DNA of 64,000 nt from Myceligenerans pegani. GTDB lineage: Bacteria; Actinomycetota; Actinomycetes; Actinomycetales; Cellulomonadaceae. The DNA is taken from positions 1 through 64,000 of the forward strand of contig NZ_JADBGR010000083.1 of the NCBI RefSeq assembly GCF_014892515.1, given 5' to 3'. Below are positions 47,408 to 56,753 of the stretch, piece after piece. Every line of letters starts with the position of its first letter. Within the stretch, counting starts at the first letter, position 1. The position numbers and the translations under genes were made by a program. The notes under the pieces are model-generated. The model ran no database searches and was not told the DNA's origin. It was given only the letters and a program-made list of their open reading frames with translations.

Positions 47408-49110
47408 CCACGACCAGCGCAGGGTCGCCGGTGCTCTCCGTCGTCGTCCCCGCCTACAACGTCGGCGCCTGGGTGCGCGAGTGCCTGTCGTCGATCCTGG
47501 ACGACCAGGACGCCGATCTGGAGGTCGTGGTCGTCGATGACGGCTCGACGGACGACACCTGGGACATCGTCACGGGGTTCGCCGCCAGCCATCCCGAGGT
47601 CCGGGCCGTCCGCTCGCCTGGCGTCGGCGGGGCACAGGCGCGCAACTACGGGGCCGAGATCGCCCGGGGCGAGTACCTCGCCTTCGCCGACGCCGACGAC
47701 CTTGTCCCGCGAGGAGCCTATCCGCGCATGCTCGACGCTGCGCGTGCAGGGAACGCCGACATGGTGGCGGGCAGTTTCCTGAAGTTCTACACGACCAGGA
47801 CCTGGCGCCCGACCTGGCGGTGGCCCGCGTTCCACGAGCCGCGCACCGGTGTGACGCTCGCCGACCAGCCCTCGCTCATCTGCAACCGAGCCTGCTGGAA
47901 CCGCGTCTTCCGCCGCGACTTCTGGTTCCGCGAGGGCATCTACTTCCCCACCGTTCCTCGCTCGAACGACATCGTGCCCATGACGAAGGCCCTCGTCGCG
48001 GCGAAGCGGATCGCCGTCGTCCCGGACACCGTGTACCTCTATCGCGACCGTCCCGGCAGCAGTTCGATGAGCTCACAGTCCGCAGGGCTGGACAGCTTCG
48101 TGAGCTATCTGTCGCAGGAGATCGTGTGCCGGGAGCTGGTGTCCTCGGTGGGCGATGCAACCCTCGACCGCGAGTACGGACGACTGTTCGCCCGGGCCGA
48201 CGGCTGGGTGCACCTGGTCAAGTTCCTCGACGGTCTCGACACCGGCACCGCGGACGCCGGCGGCCTGGAACTGGCGCGCGAGATGCTTGCACGACAGATC
48301 AGTGAGCTGCCCCAGGACGTGCTCGACGACCTCGGCCCGGCTCAGCGATGGGCGTACGGGCTCGCGGCTGCGGGACACTGGTCCCTGGCCGCCGAACTCG
48401 CGGAACACACCGAGGACTTGTCCAAGCTTGACCCGACATGGTTCTTCCGAGCCGACCTCACCAGCATCGGATCGCTGTCGCTGTCCGACGCGGAGCTGCG
48501 CAAGACCGTGAACGAGCACGTCTTCGGCCCGATCCTGGGCGGCCGCCGGAGGTTCGACCCGGACGATGCCGCCCTGCTCGCCGAGAGCGCCGTGACGTTT
48601 CGCAGGATCTTCCCCACGGAGTCGCGGCACTGGAGCTCCGAACCCGCCCAGCGTCTCACGCTGGCCGTGAAGTCCGGCGACTCGAGCGAGATCGAGAAGG
48701 AGCTGCGCAAGCCGCTGCTGCGGTTCCGGGAACCGGTCCTGGCCGTGCAGGGCGGTCGTGCCGTGCTCGTGACGCGCTGCACCCGGCCCGAGCTCGGACC
48801 GCCTGCCGTCGTCGCCGTCCGTGGTGGCCACCGTCACGTGTTCGACACGGTCTCGTTCGACCCCGAGACAGGGGCGCTCACCGCGTCGGCGAGCCTCCGG
48901 CACCTCGCTTCCGGCCCGGTGTCGATCCGTCTCCAGGTCGAGGACCCGCTGGGCACGGTCGAGACCAACGTGACACCGACGCTCGCCGACGGGTCTGTAA
49001 CACGGCGGGTACTGCGCGTGCTCGGCAACGGGCAAGTGGACATCCGCCACGGTGCCCGCCGTATGATCCGTGCAGCACGCGGCGCCGGCCGCCGGATACT
49101 GCAACGCTGA
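47404..49110 (+). CDS. Family 2 glycosyltransferase with extended C-terminus (cassette 1)
   Basis: A 568-residue GT2. Residues 1-220 carry LSVVVPAYNVGAWVRECLSSIL, VVVVDDGSTDDTW, FADADD, and the cassette-specific acceptor block FLKFYTTRTWRP...NRACWNRVFRRDFW...FPTVPRSNDIVPMTKAL. The remaining 340 residues include helical and beta-rich stretches (PVLAVQGGRAVLVTRC; VSFDPETGALTAS) and a basic end (RRMIRAARGAGRRILQR) that may touch the membrane. It shares extensive sequence with the gene at 51393. The ATG overlaps the previous stop by 4 bases. Confidence 0.9.
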   Translation: MTTTSAGSPVLSVVVPAYNVGAWVRECLSSILDDQDADLEVVVVDDGSTDDTWDIVTGFAASHPEVRAVRSPGVGGAQARNYGAEIARGEYLAFADADDLVPRGAYPRMLDAARAGNADMVAGSFLKFYTTRTWRPTWRWPAFHEPRTGVTLADQPSLICNRACWNRVFRRDFWFREGIYFPTVPRSNDIVPMTKALVAAKRIAVVPDTVYLYRDRPGSSSMSSQSAGLDSFVSYLSQEIVCRELVSSVGDATLDREYGRLFARADGWVHLVKFLDGLDTGTADAGGLELAREMLARQISELPQDVLDDLGPAQRWAYGLAAAGHWSLAAELAEHTEDLSKLDPTWFFRADLTSIGSLSLSDAELRKTVNEHVFGPILGGRRRFDPDDAALLAESAVTFRRIFPTESRHWSSEPAQRLTLAVKSGDSSEIEKELRKPLLRFREPVLAVQGGRAVLVTRCTRPELGPPAVVAVRGGHRHVFDTVSFDPETGALTASASLRHLASGPVSIRLQVEDPLGTVETNVTPTLADGSVTRRVLRVLGNGQVDIRHGARRMIRAARGAGRRILQR

Positions 49111-49162
49111 CTACGCTCCGACGAACGAATCCCGGAGCATTCCAAGCACAGGAGCCCTCGAG

Positions 49163-50287
49163 ATGCCTTCAACTCCCGCCAACCCCGTCCTGAGTTCGGT
49201 CGCGCGCGCACTGCCCCAAGGCATTCGCGAGCGCATCCGGCGCACCGTGAAGCGGAACCGGAACGGGCGCCCCGTTCTCGGGATCGCCGGCTTCTTCGGC
49301 GCGGGAAACTACGGGGACGAGCTGTTCCTCGAGGTGTACAAGCAGTACTTCGGGGAGGAGTTCGAGCTTCGGGTCCTCGCCGACCTGCACAAGAAGCCCT
49401 TCTACTCCCGCCCCGTCGAGGAGATCGTCAAGGAGGTCGACGCGATCGTGATCGGTGGCGGCGACATCCTGCAGTCGTGGAACTCCGACCCCCGGTACTT
49501 CAACCACGCGTTCCTGAAGAAGCCGGTGTTCGTCGTCGGCATCGGCGTGCCCCAGTACAAGAACGCCAAGCCGATGTCGGAGTTCGCCATGCGGAAGCAC
49601 ACGACCTTCCTCCAGCACCCGAACGTGAAGCGCATCGGTGTCCGCGACGACCAGGCCGCGCAGTGGATCCGGAAGCACATCCAGCCGAAGCGCGAGGTCC
49701 TCGTCGCACCCGACATGGTCTGCTCATTGAATCTTCCCGAGGCACACAAGCCCGAGGGCGCACCCATCCTGGGGATCGCCACGCGACAGCGCCCGAACCT
49801 GGACGAGCCCGACGACTACACTCGTATCCAGGAGCTCGCCCGGCACGCCAGCGCGAAGGGCTGGCGCATCCGCCACATCGTCCTGGGCACCATGGAGGTT
49901 GGCCGCCGCGACGTGGCCAACGCCGAGGACCTCGACGTGCCAGGCAAGGAGCTCGTGTACACCGAGGACCTCGACGAGCTCAGCCGGTCGATCGGCGAGT
50001 GCACCGCCTTTGCCAGCATGAAGTTCCACGGCACCGTGGTCGCGACGATGTACGGCGTCCCGTCCATCGTCATGATCGCGACCAACAAGAACGTGAACTT
50101 CATGAGGCGAATCGGCCTTGACGGCAACCTCTCCAGCTTCACGGACCCGAACCTCGTCACGAAGTTCGAGGAGCGCACCACCCCGGCCCCGGAAGACCTC
50201 GAGCGAATTCGCAAGGACACCGACCAGCACATGCAGGACCTGGTCAACCACGTCCGTCACGCGGTCCGCGCCACCGCGAACGCATGA
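49163..50287 (+). CDS. Polysaccharide pyruvyl transferase (cassette 2)
   Basis: A 374-residue canonical polysaccharide pyruvyl transferase: LGIAGFFGAGNYGDELFLEVYKQYF (GNYGDE), VIGGGDILQSWNSDP, VFVVGIGVPQ, RIGVRDDQAAQW, VVAPDMVCSL-like VLVAPDMVC, and SMKFHGTVVATMYGVPSIVMI with the conserved H. It belongs to a different subtype from the 44691 protein, although both stand first in a pyruvyltransferase-GT4-GT2 cassette. AGGAG lies 9 bases before the ATG. Its stop overlaps the GT4 start by 4 bases. Confidence 0.92.
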   Translation: MPSTPANPVLSSVARALPQGIRERIRRTVKRNRNGRPVLGIAGFFGAGNYGDELFLEVYKQYFGEEFELRVLADLHKKPFYSRPVEEIVKEVDAIVIGGGDILQSWNSDPRYFNHAFLKKPVFVVGIGVPQYKNAKPMSEFAMRKHTTFLQHPNVKRIGVRDDQAAQWIRKHIQPKREVLVAPDMVCSLNLPEAHKPEGAPILGIATRQRPNLDEPDDYTRIQELARHASAKGWRIRHIVLGTMEVGRRDVANAEDLDVPGKELVYTEDLDELSRSIGECTAFASMKFHGTVVATMYGVPSIVMIATNKNVNFMRRIGLDGNLSSFTDPNLVTKFEERTTPAPEDLERIRKDTDQHMQDLVNHVRHAVRATANA

Positions 50288-51396
50288 CCGACGGCGGCCG
50301 CGCTTTCCTCGTATTTCCGCGCTGGGTCTCGAATCCGTACCTGACCATGCTCTACCTCGCGGCCGAGGCCGACGGGTGGAACTTCCAGGGGACCACGTCC
50401 CTGCAGGGCTTCGAGCATCATGCGGAGGGCTTGGTCGCCGGAGACGTCGCACACGTGCACTGGACGAGTCCGGTGCTCGCGGGCTGTGAGACGGACGCCG
50501 AGGCACTCGCCCGCCTGGAGCGGTTTCGTGGCGCCCTCGCGGGCCTACGTTCGCGGGGCGCCCACGTGCTGTGGACCGTGCACAACGAACTCGCGCACGA
50601 TGCCCGGTTCCCGGATGTCGAGAAGCAGATCGGGCAGGCCCTGGCAGAGCACGCGACCGTCGTCGTCCAGCTGCACGAGCACACCGCCGCCGCCGTCAGC
50701 ACCTCCTATCGCATCCCGCCGGAGAAGCTCGTCACCGTTCGTCATTCCAGCTACGCCGGCGTCTACCCGGACGGGTGGACCACGGAGCAGGCCCGCGCTG
50801 AGCTCGGTGTGCCCGAGGACGCATATGTCGTCGGATTCATCGGTCAGATCCGGCCGTACAAGGGGGTGGATGTGCTCTGCGCCGCGATCGAGGCGGCGGC
50901 TCAACGGATGCCCGACCTCGCTCTGCTGCTGGCCGGGCGAGTGAGCGCCGAGGACGCTCCACTCCTCGAGAAGTTGCTGCCGGCATCGGTCCCGGTGGTG
51001 GAGCACCTGGCGTTCGTCCCGGATGAGGAACTCGGCCTCTGGTTGCGTGCGACGGACATCGTGGCGCTCCCGTACCAACGGATCCTCAACTCCGGCAGTG
51101 CACTGCTCGCGGCGTCCTTCGGCACGCCTGTGGTCATTCCGGGCTCCTCGACGCTCTCCGCGGTCTACGAGGGCGAGGACTGGGTCCGCACCTACCGGGC
51201 CGACGGCGACCAGGCCGCCAATCTCGCCGACGCTCTCGTCGAGGCTCGCACCGCCACGGCTACCGCATCGGAATCCGCCGCGCGGTTCGCCCGGGAATAC
51301 ACACCGTGGGCCATGTCCCGTGACTTCCTGGCCGTCCTCGACGCCCTGCCCGCGGCTGCCCCGCGAGACACTCCGACGAACCAGGTGCTGCGGTGA
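50284..51396 (+). CDS. Family 4 glycosyltransferase (cassette 2)
   Basis: A 370-residue GT-B enzyme closely related to the 46325 gene. Blocks include FLVFPRWVSNPYLTMLYLAA, VHWTSPVLAGCE, LWTVHNELAHDARF, VGFIGQIRPYKGVDVLC, and the donor site DIVALPYQRILNSGSALLAASFGTPVVIPG. The two probably arose by duplication and may act on related acceptors with different linkages or donors. It overlaps the pyruvyltransferase before it and the GT2 after it by 4 bases each. Confidence 0.9.
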   Translation: MTDGGRAFLVFPRWVSNPYLTMLYLAAEADGWNFQGTTSLQGFEHHAEGLVAGDVAHVHWTSPVLAGCETDAEALARLERFRGALAGLRSRGAHVLWTVHNELAHDARFPDVEKQIGQALAEHATVVVQLHEHTAAAVSTSYRIPPEKLVTVRHSSYAGVYPDGWTTEQARAELGVPEDAYVVGFIGQIRPYKGVDVLCAAIEAAAQRMPDLALLLAGRVSAEDAPLLEKLLPASVPVVEHLAFVPDEELGLWLRATDIVALPYQRILNSGSALLAASFGTPVVIPGSSTLSAVYEGEDWVRTYRADGDQAANLADALVEARTATATASESAARFAREYTPWAMSRDFLAVLDALPAAAPRDTPTNQVLR

Positions 51397-53135
51397 ACGA
51401 CGAAGCAATCCCACCGGCCACCCCCGACGTCTCCGTGATCGTCCCCGTGCACAACGTCGCACCGTGGGTCGCGGACTGCCTGGCGTCCATTCTCTCGGAC
51501 CAGGATGTCGATCACGAGGTCATCGTCATCGATGACGCGTCCACTGACGACACGTGGGAGGTCGTCAGTGCCGTCGCGCGGCGCGACCCGCGGGTGCGCC
51601 TTCTCCGCAACCCGGGCGTCGGTGGCGCGGACGCCCGCAACCATGGTGTGCGACTCGCCCGCGGCGACTACATCGCCTTCGCCGACGGCGATGACCTCGT
51701 GCCCCGCCGCTCGTACGAGTCGATGCTGACCGCCGCCCGCGAGGACGATGCCGACATGGTCGTAGGCGGCTTCCTGAAGTTCTACACGACACGAACATGG
51801 CATCCGACCGCGAACTGGCCGGCCTGGGCGGAACGGCGCCGTGCCACGACCTTGACCGAGCAGCCGTCCCTGATCCGCAACCGCGCCTGCTGGAACCGGC
51901 TGTTCCGCAGGGATTTCTGGACCCGCGAGGATATCCGGTTCCCCACCGTCCCCCGCTCCAACGACGTCGTGCCCATGACACAGGCGCTTGTTGCCGCACG
52001 CAGCATCTCCGTCCTCCCGGAGACCGTCTACCTCTACCGCAACCGGCCGGGCGCCACGTCGATGAGCGCCCGCGCCGCGGGCATAGCCGGGTTCGGCTCC
52101 TACCTACGCCAGGAACTCGGCTCGAGCGACCTTCTGGCAGCTGTCGGCGACGAACGGCTCGACCGCGAGTACGAACGGCTGGTCCTGGTTCGCGACGGCT
52201 GGGTCCACCTGCAGAACTTCCTGACGGGCCTCGGGACGGTTGAAGAGAGCGACGACCAATGCGCCGCGCAGCTCGACGAACTCACCGATCTAGTCGATCA
52301 GCTCATCGCCCGCTTCCCTGCCGACGCCGTCGGCAGGCTCGATGCCCTGGCGCGATGGACCTGGTCGCTGGCCCGCGCCGGACGATGGACGGAGGCCGCA
52401 CGCCTGGCAACCGAGCCTGAGGCCGTCCTGATCAGCGACACCATCCCGTCCTTCCCATCGGTCACGGACGGCTCGGACGCTCCGGCCGACGCCACCGACT
52501 ACCGGCGGGCACTCACCACGGTTCTCCTGCGCCTCACCAGCGCCGAAGACACGGACGAAAGCACTGCGGAGAACCTCGCGGCGCACGCCGACCTGCTCCG
52601 CAGAACGTACCCGGACAGCATCCGGCACTGGCAACCGGCGGCCGTCCAGGAGCTCGTTCTGGCCGCGCTGACGGGCGACCCAGCGACGGTGTTCGCCGTA
52701 CTCTCAGGACCGTCGCTGGCTGTCACCGATGCCCGGCTCAGTGTGACCAACGGTCGCGCCGCGCTCAGCGCGACGGTCCGCTCGGCCGAGCCGATCACGA
52801 CGATCGCTGCGGGTGCGGCTCAGGGCTCCGTGTGGCGGCCGTTCGGCGAGATCGACCTGGACCCTCGCAGCGGTCTCGTCACCGCTGTGGCTCCGGTCTC
52901 CTCACTGCCCGCGGGACGCGCGTTCATCAGGCTGCGGCTAGGACACCCGCTGGGGACGATTGACGTCGTCGTGCCGGTGGCGGTGGCGCGTGACCCGGAC
53001 TCCGCACGGGCTTTTCGCAGCGGCACGAACCGCCAGGTTCACATCAACCCGGGTCTGATGCAGCAGGTGCGCACCGTTCCGCGCCGGGCCGCTCGCGCAG
53101 CCCGGAGGACGGTGCGCAGAATGCTGTGGTCCTGA
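51393..53135 (+). CDS. Family 2 glycosyltransferase with extended C-terminus (cassette 2)
   Basis: A 580-residue GT2 parallel to the 47404 gene: VSVIVPVHNVAPWVADCLASIL, VIVIDDASTDDTW, FADGDD, and the shared acceptor block FLKFYTTRTWHP...NRACWNRLFRRDFW...FPTVPRSNDVVPMTQAL. The C-terminal half is again long, with strand-rich segments (LAVTDARLSVTNGRAALSA) and a very basic end (RRAARAARRTVRRMLWS). The start is GTG, overlapping the previous stop. It ends cassette 2. Confidence 0.9.
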   Translation: MNDEAIPPATPDVSVIVPVHNVAPWVADCLASILSDQDVDHEVIVIDDASTDDTWEVVSAVARRDPRVRLLRNPGVGGADARNHGVRLARGDYIAFADGDDLVPRRSYESMLTAAREDDADMVVGGFLKFYTTRTWHPTANWPAWAERRRATTLTEQPSLIRNRACWNRLFRRDFWTREDIRFPTVPRSNDVVPMTQALVAARSISVLPETVYLYRNRPGATSMSARAAGIAGFGSYLRQELGSSDLLAAVGDERLDREYERLVLVRDGWVHLQNFLTGLGTVEESDDQCAAQLDELTDLVDQLIARFPADAVGRLDALARWTWSLARAGRWTEAARLATEPEAVLISDTIPSFPSVTDGSDAPADATDYRRALTTVLLRLTSAEDTDESTAENLAAHADLLRRTYPDSIRHWQPAAVQELVLAALTGDPATVFAVLSGPSLAVTDARLSVTNGRAALSATVRSAEPITTIAAGAAQGSVWRPFGEIDLDPRSGLVTAVAPVSSLPAGRAFIRLRLGHPLGTIDVVVPVAVARDPDSARAFRSGTNRQVHINPGLMQQVRTVPRRAARAARRTVRRMLWS

Positions 53136-53220
53136 ATTCGGGACGCAACTGATACGGTCCCGTCGATCGATGGCGTCGAGTCGATTCGCGCGGTCAAGCG
53201 AGCCCTTTGAAGGAAATGAG

Positions 53221-54459
53221 ATGACAAACCACCCGGACACAGTAGAGCCGGACCTTTTGCTCCCGGAGCGGAGCAGACTCATCCACATCGGGATGCCCAA
53301 GTCCGGATCCACCGCGATCCAGCGTGCAGCTCAGGCGGCGCGGGACGACCTCCTGGAGCACGGGGTGCTCTACCCCGGCAAGGGCGTCAACCACATCAAA
53401 GCAGCTTCATGGCTGACCCGCACGCCGCTGAGGCATCTCCCCGACCCGGGCCCGTTCCCGCGATGGTGGAACACCGTCAAGGAAGAGATCGACGCCGCCG
53501 GCGACAAGCGAGTACTGCTCAGCCACGAGGCGATCTGCTGGACGGGGATCTCCGGTGCGCGCCGGACCGTGGAGGGCGTCGGGAGACCGACCCACGGACT
53601 ACTGGTGCTGCGGAACCTCGGCCAGCTCGCGCCGTCCGTCTGGCAGCAGAACATCAAGTCGGGCCGGACCCACACGTACCACCAGTTCCTGAGGAAGGTG
53701 TTCGACAGCGCCGAGCCGGCTGCCATGTTGAGCCCGGGTCTCCATCAGGACGATGGCTACGACCTTCCAGGGCGTTGGGCAGAGGTACTCGGGCAGGAGA
53801 ACTTGACCGTCGTTGTCCTCGAGAAGTCCCACCCGGATCGTCTGCTGGACACCCTCGAGGAGATGCTCGGCGTGCCTGCCGGGCTCCTGACAAACGTCCC
53901 CGTCAAGGGCGCCGGCGCCAACCGCGGCTTGTCCACCGTCGAGGCGGCACTCATCGTCCAGCTCAACCGCCGCCTCTTCAAGGAGTGGAAGACCTCGCGC
54001 TCCGACCACCGTCGGCTCGTCTTCAACGGCGCCGTCTCGCGACTGGTACAGGCTCGCGTGCCCGGACCCGACGAGGCCAAGATCGGGACCCCACGCTGGG
54101 CTCTCGAAGCCGCAGCCGAAATCGGTGAGCAACTCGCGGAGTCCGTGCGGGCGTCCGGAGCTCGCGTGATCGGCGATCTCGCCGAACTCAGCCGAATCGG
54201 CACCTCCGTCGAGGAAGAACCCAGCGTTCTCCCTGAGACCATCCCTTCTGACATCGCACTCGAGGCGCTCTCCGGCCTCTTCGCGTCCGCCACCGGATGG
54301 GATGCGTCGCACACGACGCAGCGCCGCCAAGAACCGCAGGACGCCGCGCCTGCTCCGCCCGCGACCGTGGACACGGACCGGTTGCTGCAGGATGTGCCGG
54401 CGAAGGATCTCGCCGCCGGCCTGGCCCAGCGCGTGAAGCGCCGACTGGACCCGCGCTGA
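53221..54459 (+). CDS. Sulfotransferase-like P-loop protein
   Basis: A 412-residue soluble protein. The start region RLIHIGMPKSGSTAIQRAAQ is the 5'-phosphosulfate binding loop typical of sulfotransferase-fold proteins (PKSGST). A later LLVLRNLGQLAPSVWQQNIKSG resembles the 3'-phosphate binding R..S block, and VVVLEKSHPDRLLDTLEEMLGVP matches the later family region. In context, with PAPS-making cysDNC and PAP-removing cysQ in the same window, it is a good candidate to sulfate the polymer. The C-terminal 130 residues are helical and disordered with a basic end. The ATG has AAGGA upstream. Family assignment is from motifs only; activity is inferred. Confidence 0.75.
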   Translation: MTNHPDTVEPDLLLPERSRLIHIGMPKSGSTAIQRAAQAARDDLLEHGVLYPGKGVNHIKAASWLTRTPLRHLPDPGPFPRWWNTVKEEIDAAGDKRVLLSHEAICWTGISGARRTVEGVGRPTHGLLVLRNLGQLAPSVWQQNIKSGRTHTYHQFLRKVFDSAEPAAMLSPGLHQDDGYDLPGRWAEVLGQENLTVVVLEKSHPDRLLDTLEEMLGVPAGLLTNVPVKGAGANRGLSTVEAALIVQLNRRLFKEWKTSRSDHRRLVFNGAVSRLVQARVPGPDEAKIGTPRWALEAAAEIGEQLAESVRASGARVIGDLAELSRIGTSVEEEPSVLPETIPSDIALEALSGLFASATGWDASHTTQRRQEPQDAAPAPPATVDTDRLLQDVPAKDLAAGLAQRVKRRLDPR

Positions 54460-54534
54460 CCGCAGTCGCGTTCCGGGCCGGAACCACGTCCTGCCCATCT
54501 GGCTTCTCGTCTCCCACCACGTGGAAAGAACACC

Positions 54535-56682
54535 GTGAGCTCCACCATGGCATCGCCGACAGACACCCGAGCGCCCTCGACGAACCCACCGAGCGCCAAG
54601 TCGGCCCCGTTTCGGGCCGACATCCAAGGCCTTCGCGCGGTCGCGGTGACCGTCGTCGTCGCCGACCACCTCCTCGCCTGGCCGCGCGGCGGCTTCGTCG
54701 GCGTCGACGTCTTCTTCGTCATCTCGGGCTACCTGATCACCGGCCTGCTGCTACGGGAGTACGAGCGCACCGGTACCGTGTCGTTCACGAAGTTCTATAT
54801 GCGCCGGATCAAGCGGATCATGCCCGTCGCGCTACTGGTGCTGCTCTCCACGGTGTGCGCGACATTCCTCCTGGTAGGCAGCGAACGCTTCAGATCGGTC
54901 GTCGGTGACGCGATCACCTCTGCGCTGTTCCTCGGCAACTGGCGGTTCGCGGAGGCCGGGACCGACTACTTCCAGCAGGACCTACCTCCTTCACCACTCC
55001 AGCACTACTGGTCCCTCGCCGTCGAGGAGCAGTACTACATGGTCTGGCCGTGGCTGCTACTCGGCCTGCTCCTGTTCGGCGTACGGTTCCTGCGCTGGCG
55101 GCGGGAGCACGCCCGGGCCGTGGCCGGGACGGCGGTCGGCCTCATCCTGGTCGGCTCCTTCGCGTATGCGATGTGGGAGACCACCGCGAACCCGACCTAT
55201 GCCTACTTCTCGACGTTGTCCCGGACATGGGAACTCGCACTCGGCGCCGTCCTCGCGGTCGTCTCACCCTGGGTACGCATCGCGTCGGCCGCGGCTCGTC
55301 GAGCACTCGCCTGGGCCGGCCTCGCCGGTATCGTGGCGGCCGTCTTCCTGGTGGCCGAGTCTCCTGGGTTCCCCGCGCCCTGGGCCCTCCTGCCGACGCT
55401 GGCAACAGCGGCCGTCATCGCGGCGGGCGAGAGCGGGCCCACGCACAACCCGATCCTCACCAACCGGATGAGCCAGTACCTGGGCGAGATCTCCTACAGC
55501 CTGTACCTCTGGCACTGGCCCGTCGTCGTCCTGCTCGTGGTGGTCTTCCCCGGCGGGCAAGGCAGCTACTACGGCGCAGCGCTGGCGCTGACCGTCCTGT
55601 TGTCCGCCTTGTCCTACCGGTACGTGGAGAGCCCGGCTCGGTCTGCCGACTGGTTCAAGTGGACGGAGGGCAAAGCCCCTGGCTTCGTTCGGCATGCCTC
55701 GACGGCCCGCCGTCGCCTGCTCGGCCCGGCTCCCGGCTGGTACAAGAGCGCCGCCGTCGTTGCGGCCATCGTGCTCGCGACGGCGGCGACGAACACCGTC
55801 ATCCAGCGCACGGAGCCGCAACAGTTCGCGGTGAAAGCCCCGGTGGCCATAGGCGCGACCGAAGCAGACCTCTCCGACTGCTACGGCGCGGCGGCGCTCG
55901 ACCCCCGGCACGACTGCCCAGAGCTGAACGTCGGGGACGATGTCGTCCCGCTTCCTGTCGACGCTCCTGCGGACACCAAGGGAGCCTTCTCCTGCTACGC
56001 GACCAAGGGCAAGCCTCTGAAGGACTGTCCCATGGGCAGCACGGCGCCTGACGCCACCAAAGTCGCCGTCGTGGGCGACAGCCACGCCGCTCTGCTCACG
56101 CCGATGCTGAAGCCACACCTCGAGGACCTGAACTGGCACCTCACGCCCCTGGTCGGCAACGGGTGTGTCTGGCGAGAGGCGCCCGACCCGAGCAGCGGCA
56201 ACTGCGCGCGCAACATGCCCATGATCAAGGACCGCATTGCCTCGGGGGAGTTCGACATCGTCATCGCAACCGCCCGCCGCGGCGGTGACCTCGGCGCACT
56301 CGGCGAGTACATCCCGCTCTACCAGGAGGCGATCGCCGCCGGTTCACGGGTCGTCGTGGTGGCGGACAACCCCGACCCCGCCGACGAGCACGTCGAGTGC
56401 GTGCAGGCTGTGACGTTCCGGGCGTCGGAGGGAACCTGTCCCACCCCGCGCAGCGTGGCGCTCGCAGAGCCCGATCTCCCCTTCGAGGCCGCAAAGCAGG
56501 TGGACGGTGCGATAAGGGTCGACCTGGCGGACTTCTACTGCACCGCGGAGGAATGTCCCTCCGTGATCGGCAACGTCGTCGTCTACCGCGACGCCGGGGG
56601 ACACGTCACCGCGAGCTGGGGACGAAGCCTGGGAACCTACCTCGTCGAGGAGATCCGGCGCGCCCTCCGGAAGAGCGCCTGA
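54535..56682 (+). CDS. Acyltransferase-3 / SGNH fusion protein (OafA-type), second copy
   Basis: A 715-residue membrane acyltransferase. The AT3 domain has FRADIQGLRAVAVTVVVADHLLAWPRGGFVGVDVFFVISGYLI, with PLQHYWSLAVEEQYYMVWPWLL, and about ten helices. A C-terminal SGNH-like domain has the canonical VVGDSHAALLTP (~514) and catalytic-side YRDAGGHVTASWGRSL. Both family His and Ser are retained, unlike the copy at 42445, which has GNSH. GTG start with GGAAAG upstream. It ends the plus-strand polysaccharide series at a strong terminator. Confidence 0.93.
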   Translation: MSSTMASPTDTRAPSTNPPSAKSAPFRADIQGLRAVAVTVVVADHLLAWPRGGFVGVDVFFVISGYLITGLLLREYERTGTVSFTKFYMRRIKRIMPVALLVLLSTVCATFLLVGSERFRSVVGDAITSALFLGNWRFAEAGTDYFQQDLPPSPLQHYWSLAVEEQYYMVWPWLLLGLLLFGVRFLRWRREHARAVAGTAVGLILVGSFAYAMWETTANPTYAYFSTLSRTWELALGAVLAVVSPWVRIASAAARRALAWAGLAGIVAAVFLVAESPGFPAPWALLPTLATAAVIAAGESGPTHNPILTNRMSQYLGEISYSLYLWHWPVVVLLVVVFPGGQGSYYGAALALTVLLSALSYRYVESPARSADWFKWTEGKAPGFVRHASTARRRLLGPAPGWYKSAAVVAAIVLATAATNTVIQRTEPQQFAVKAPVAIGATEADLSDCYGAAALDPRHDCPELNVGDDVVPLPVDAPADTKGAFSCYATKGKPLKDCPMGSTAPDATKVAVVGDSHAALLTPMLKPHLEDLNWHLTPLVGNGCVWREAPDPSSGNCARNMPMIKDRIASGEFDIVIATARRGGDLGALGEYIPLYQEAIAAGSRVVVVADNPDPADEHVECVQAVTFRASEGTCPTPRSVALAEPDLPFEAAKQVDGAIRVDLADFYCTAEECPSVIGNVVVYRDAGGHVTASWGRSLGTYLVEEIRRALRKSA

Positions 56683-56708
56683 CCGGACAGGCGTCTGGTC
56701 GGCTTGAT

Positions 56709-56749
56709 GCGTAGGGTCCGCGACCTCCATGTGGTCGCGGACCCTACGC
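56709..56749. terminator. Strong bidirectional hairpin
   Basis: GCGTAGGGTCCGCGACC at 56709-56725 pairs perfectly with its complement at 56733-56749 around a 7-base loop, a 17-base-pair stem. It separates the plus-strand acyltransferase gene from the minus-strand Trm112-like gene. Confidence 0.85.
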
Positions 56750-56753
56750 GCCG

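Noticed and set aside
44691-53135. Insertion-element-driven duplication
   Set aside because: No transposase or terminal inverted repeats are visible at the cassette borders.
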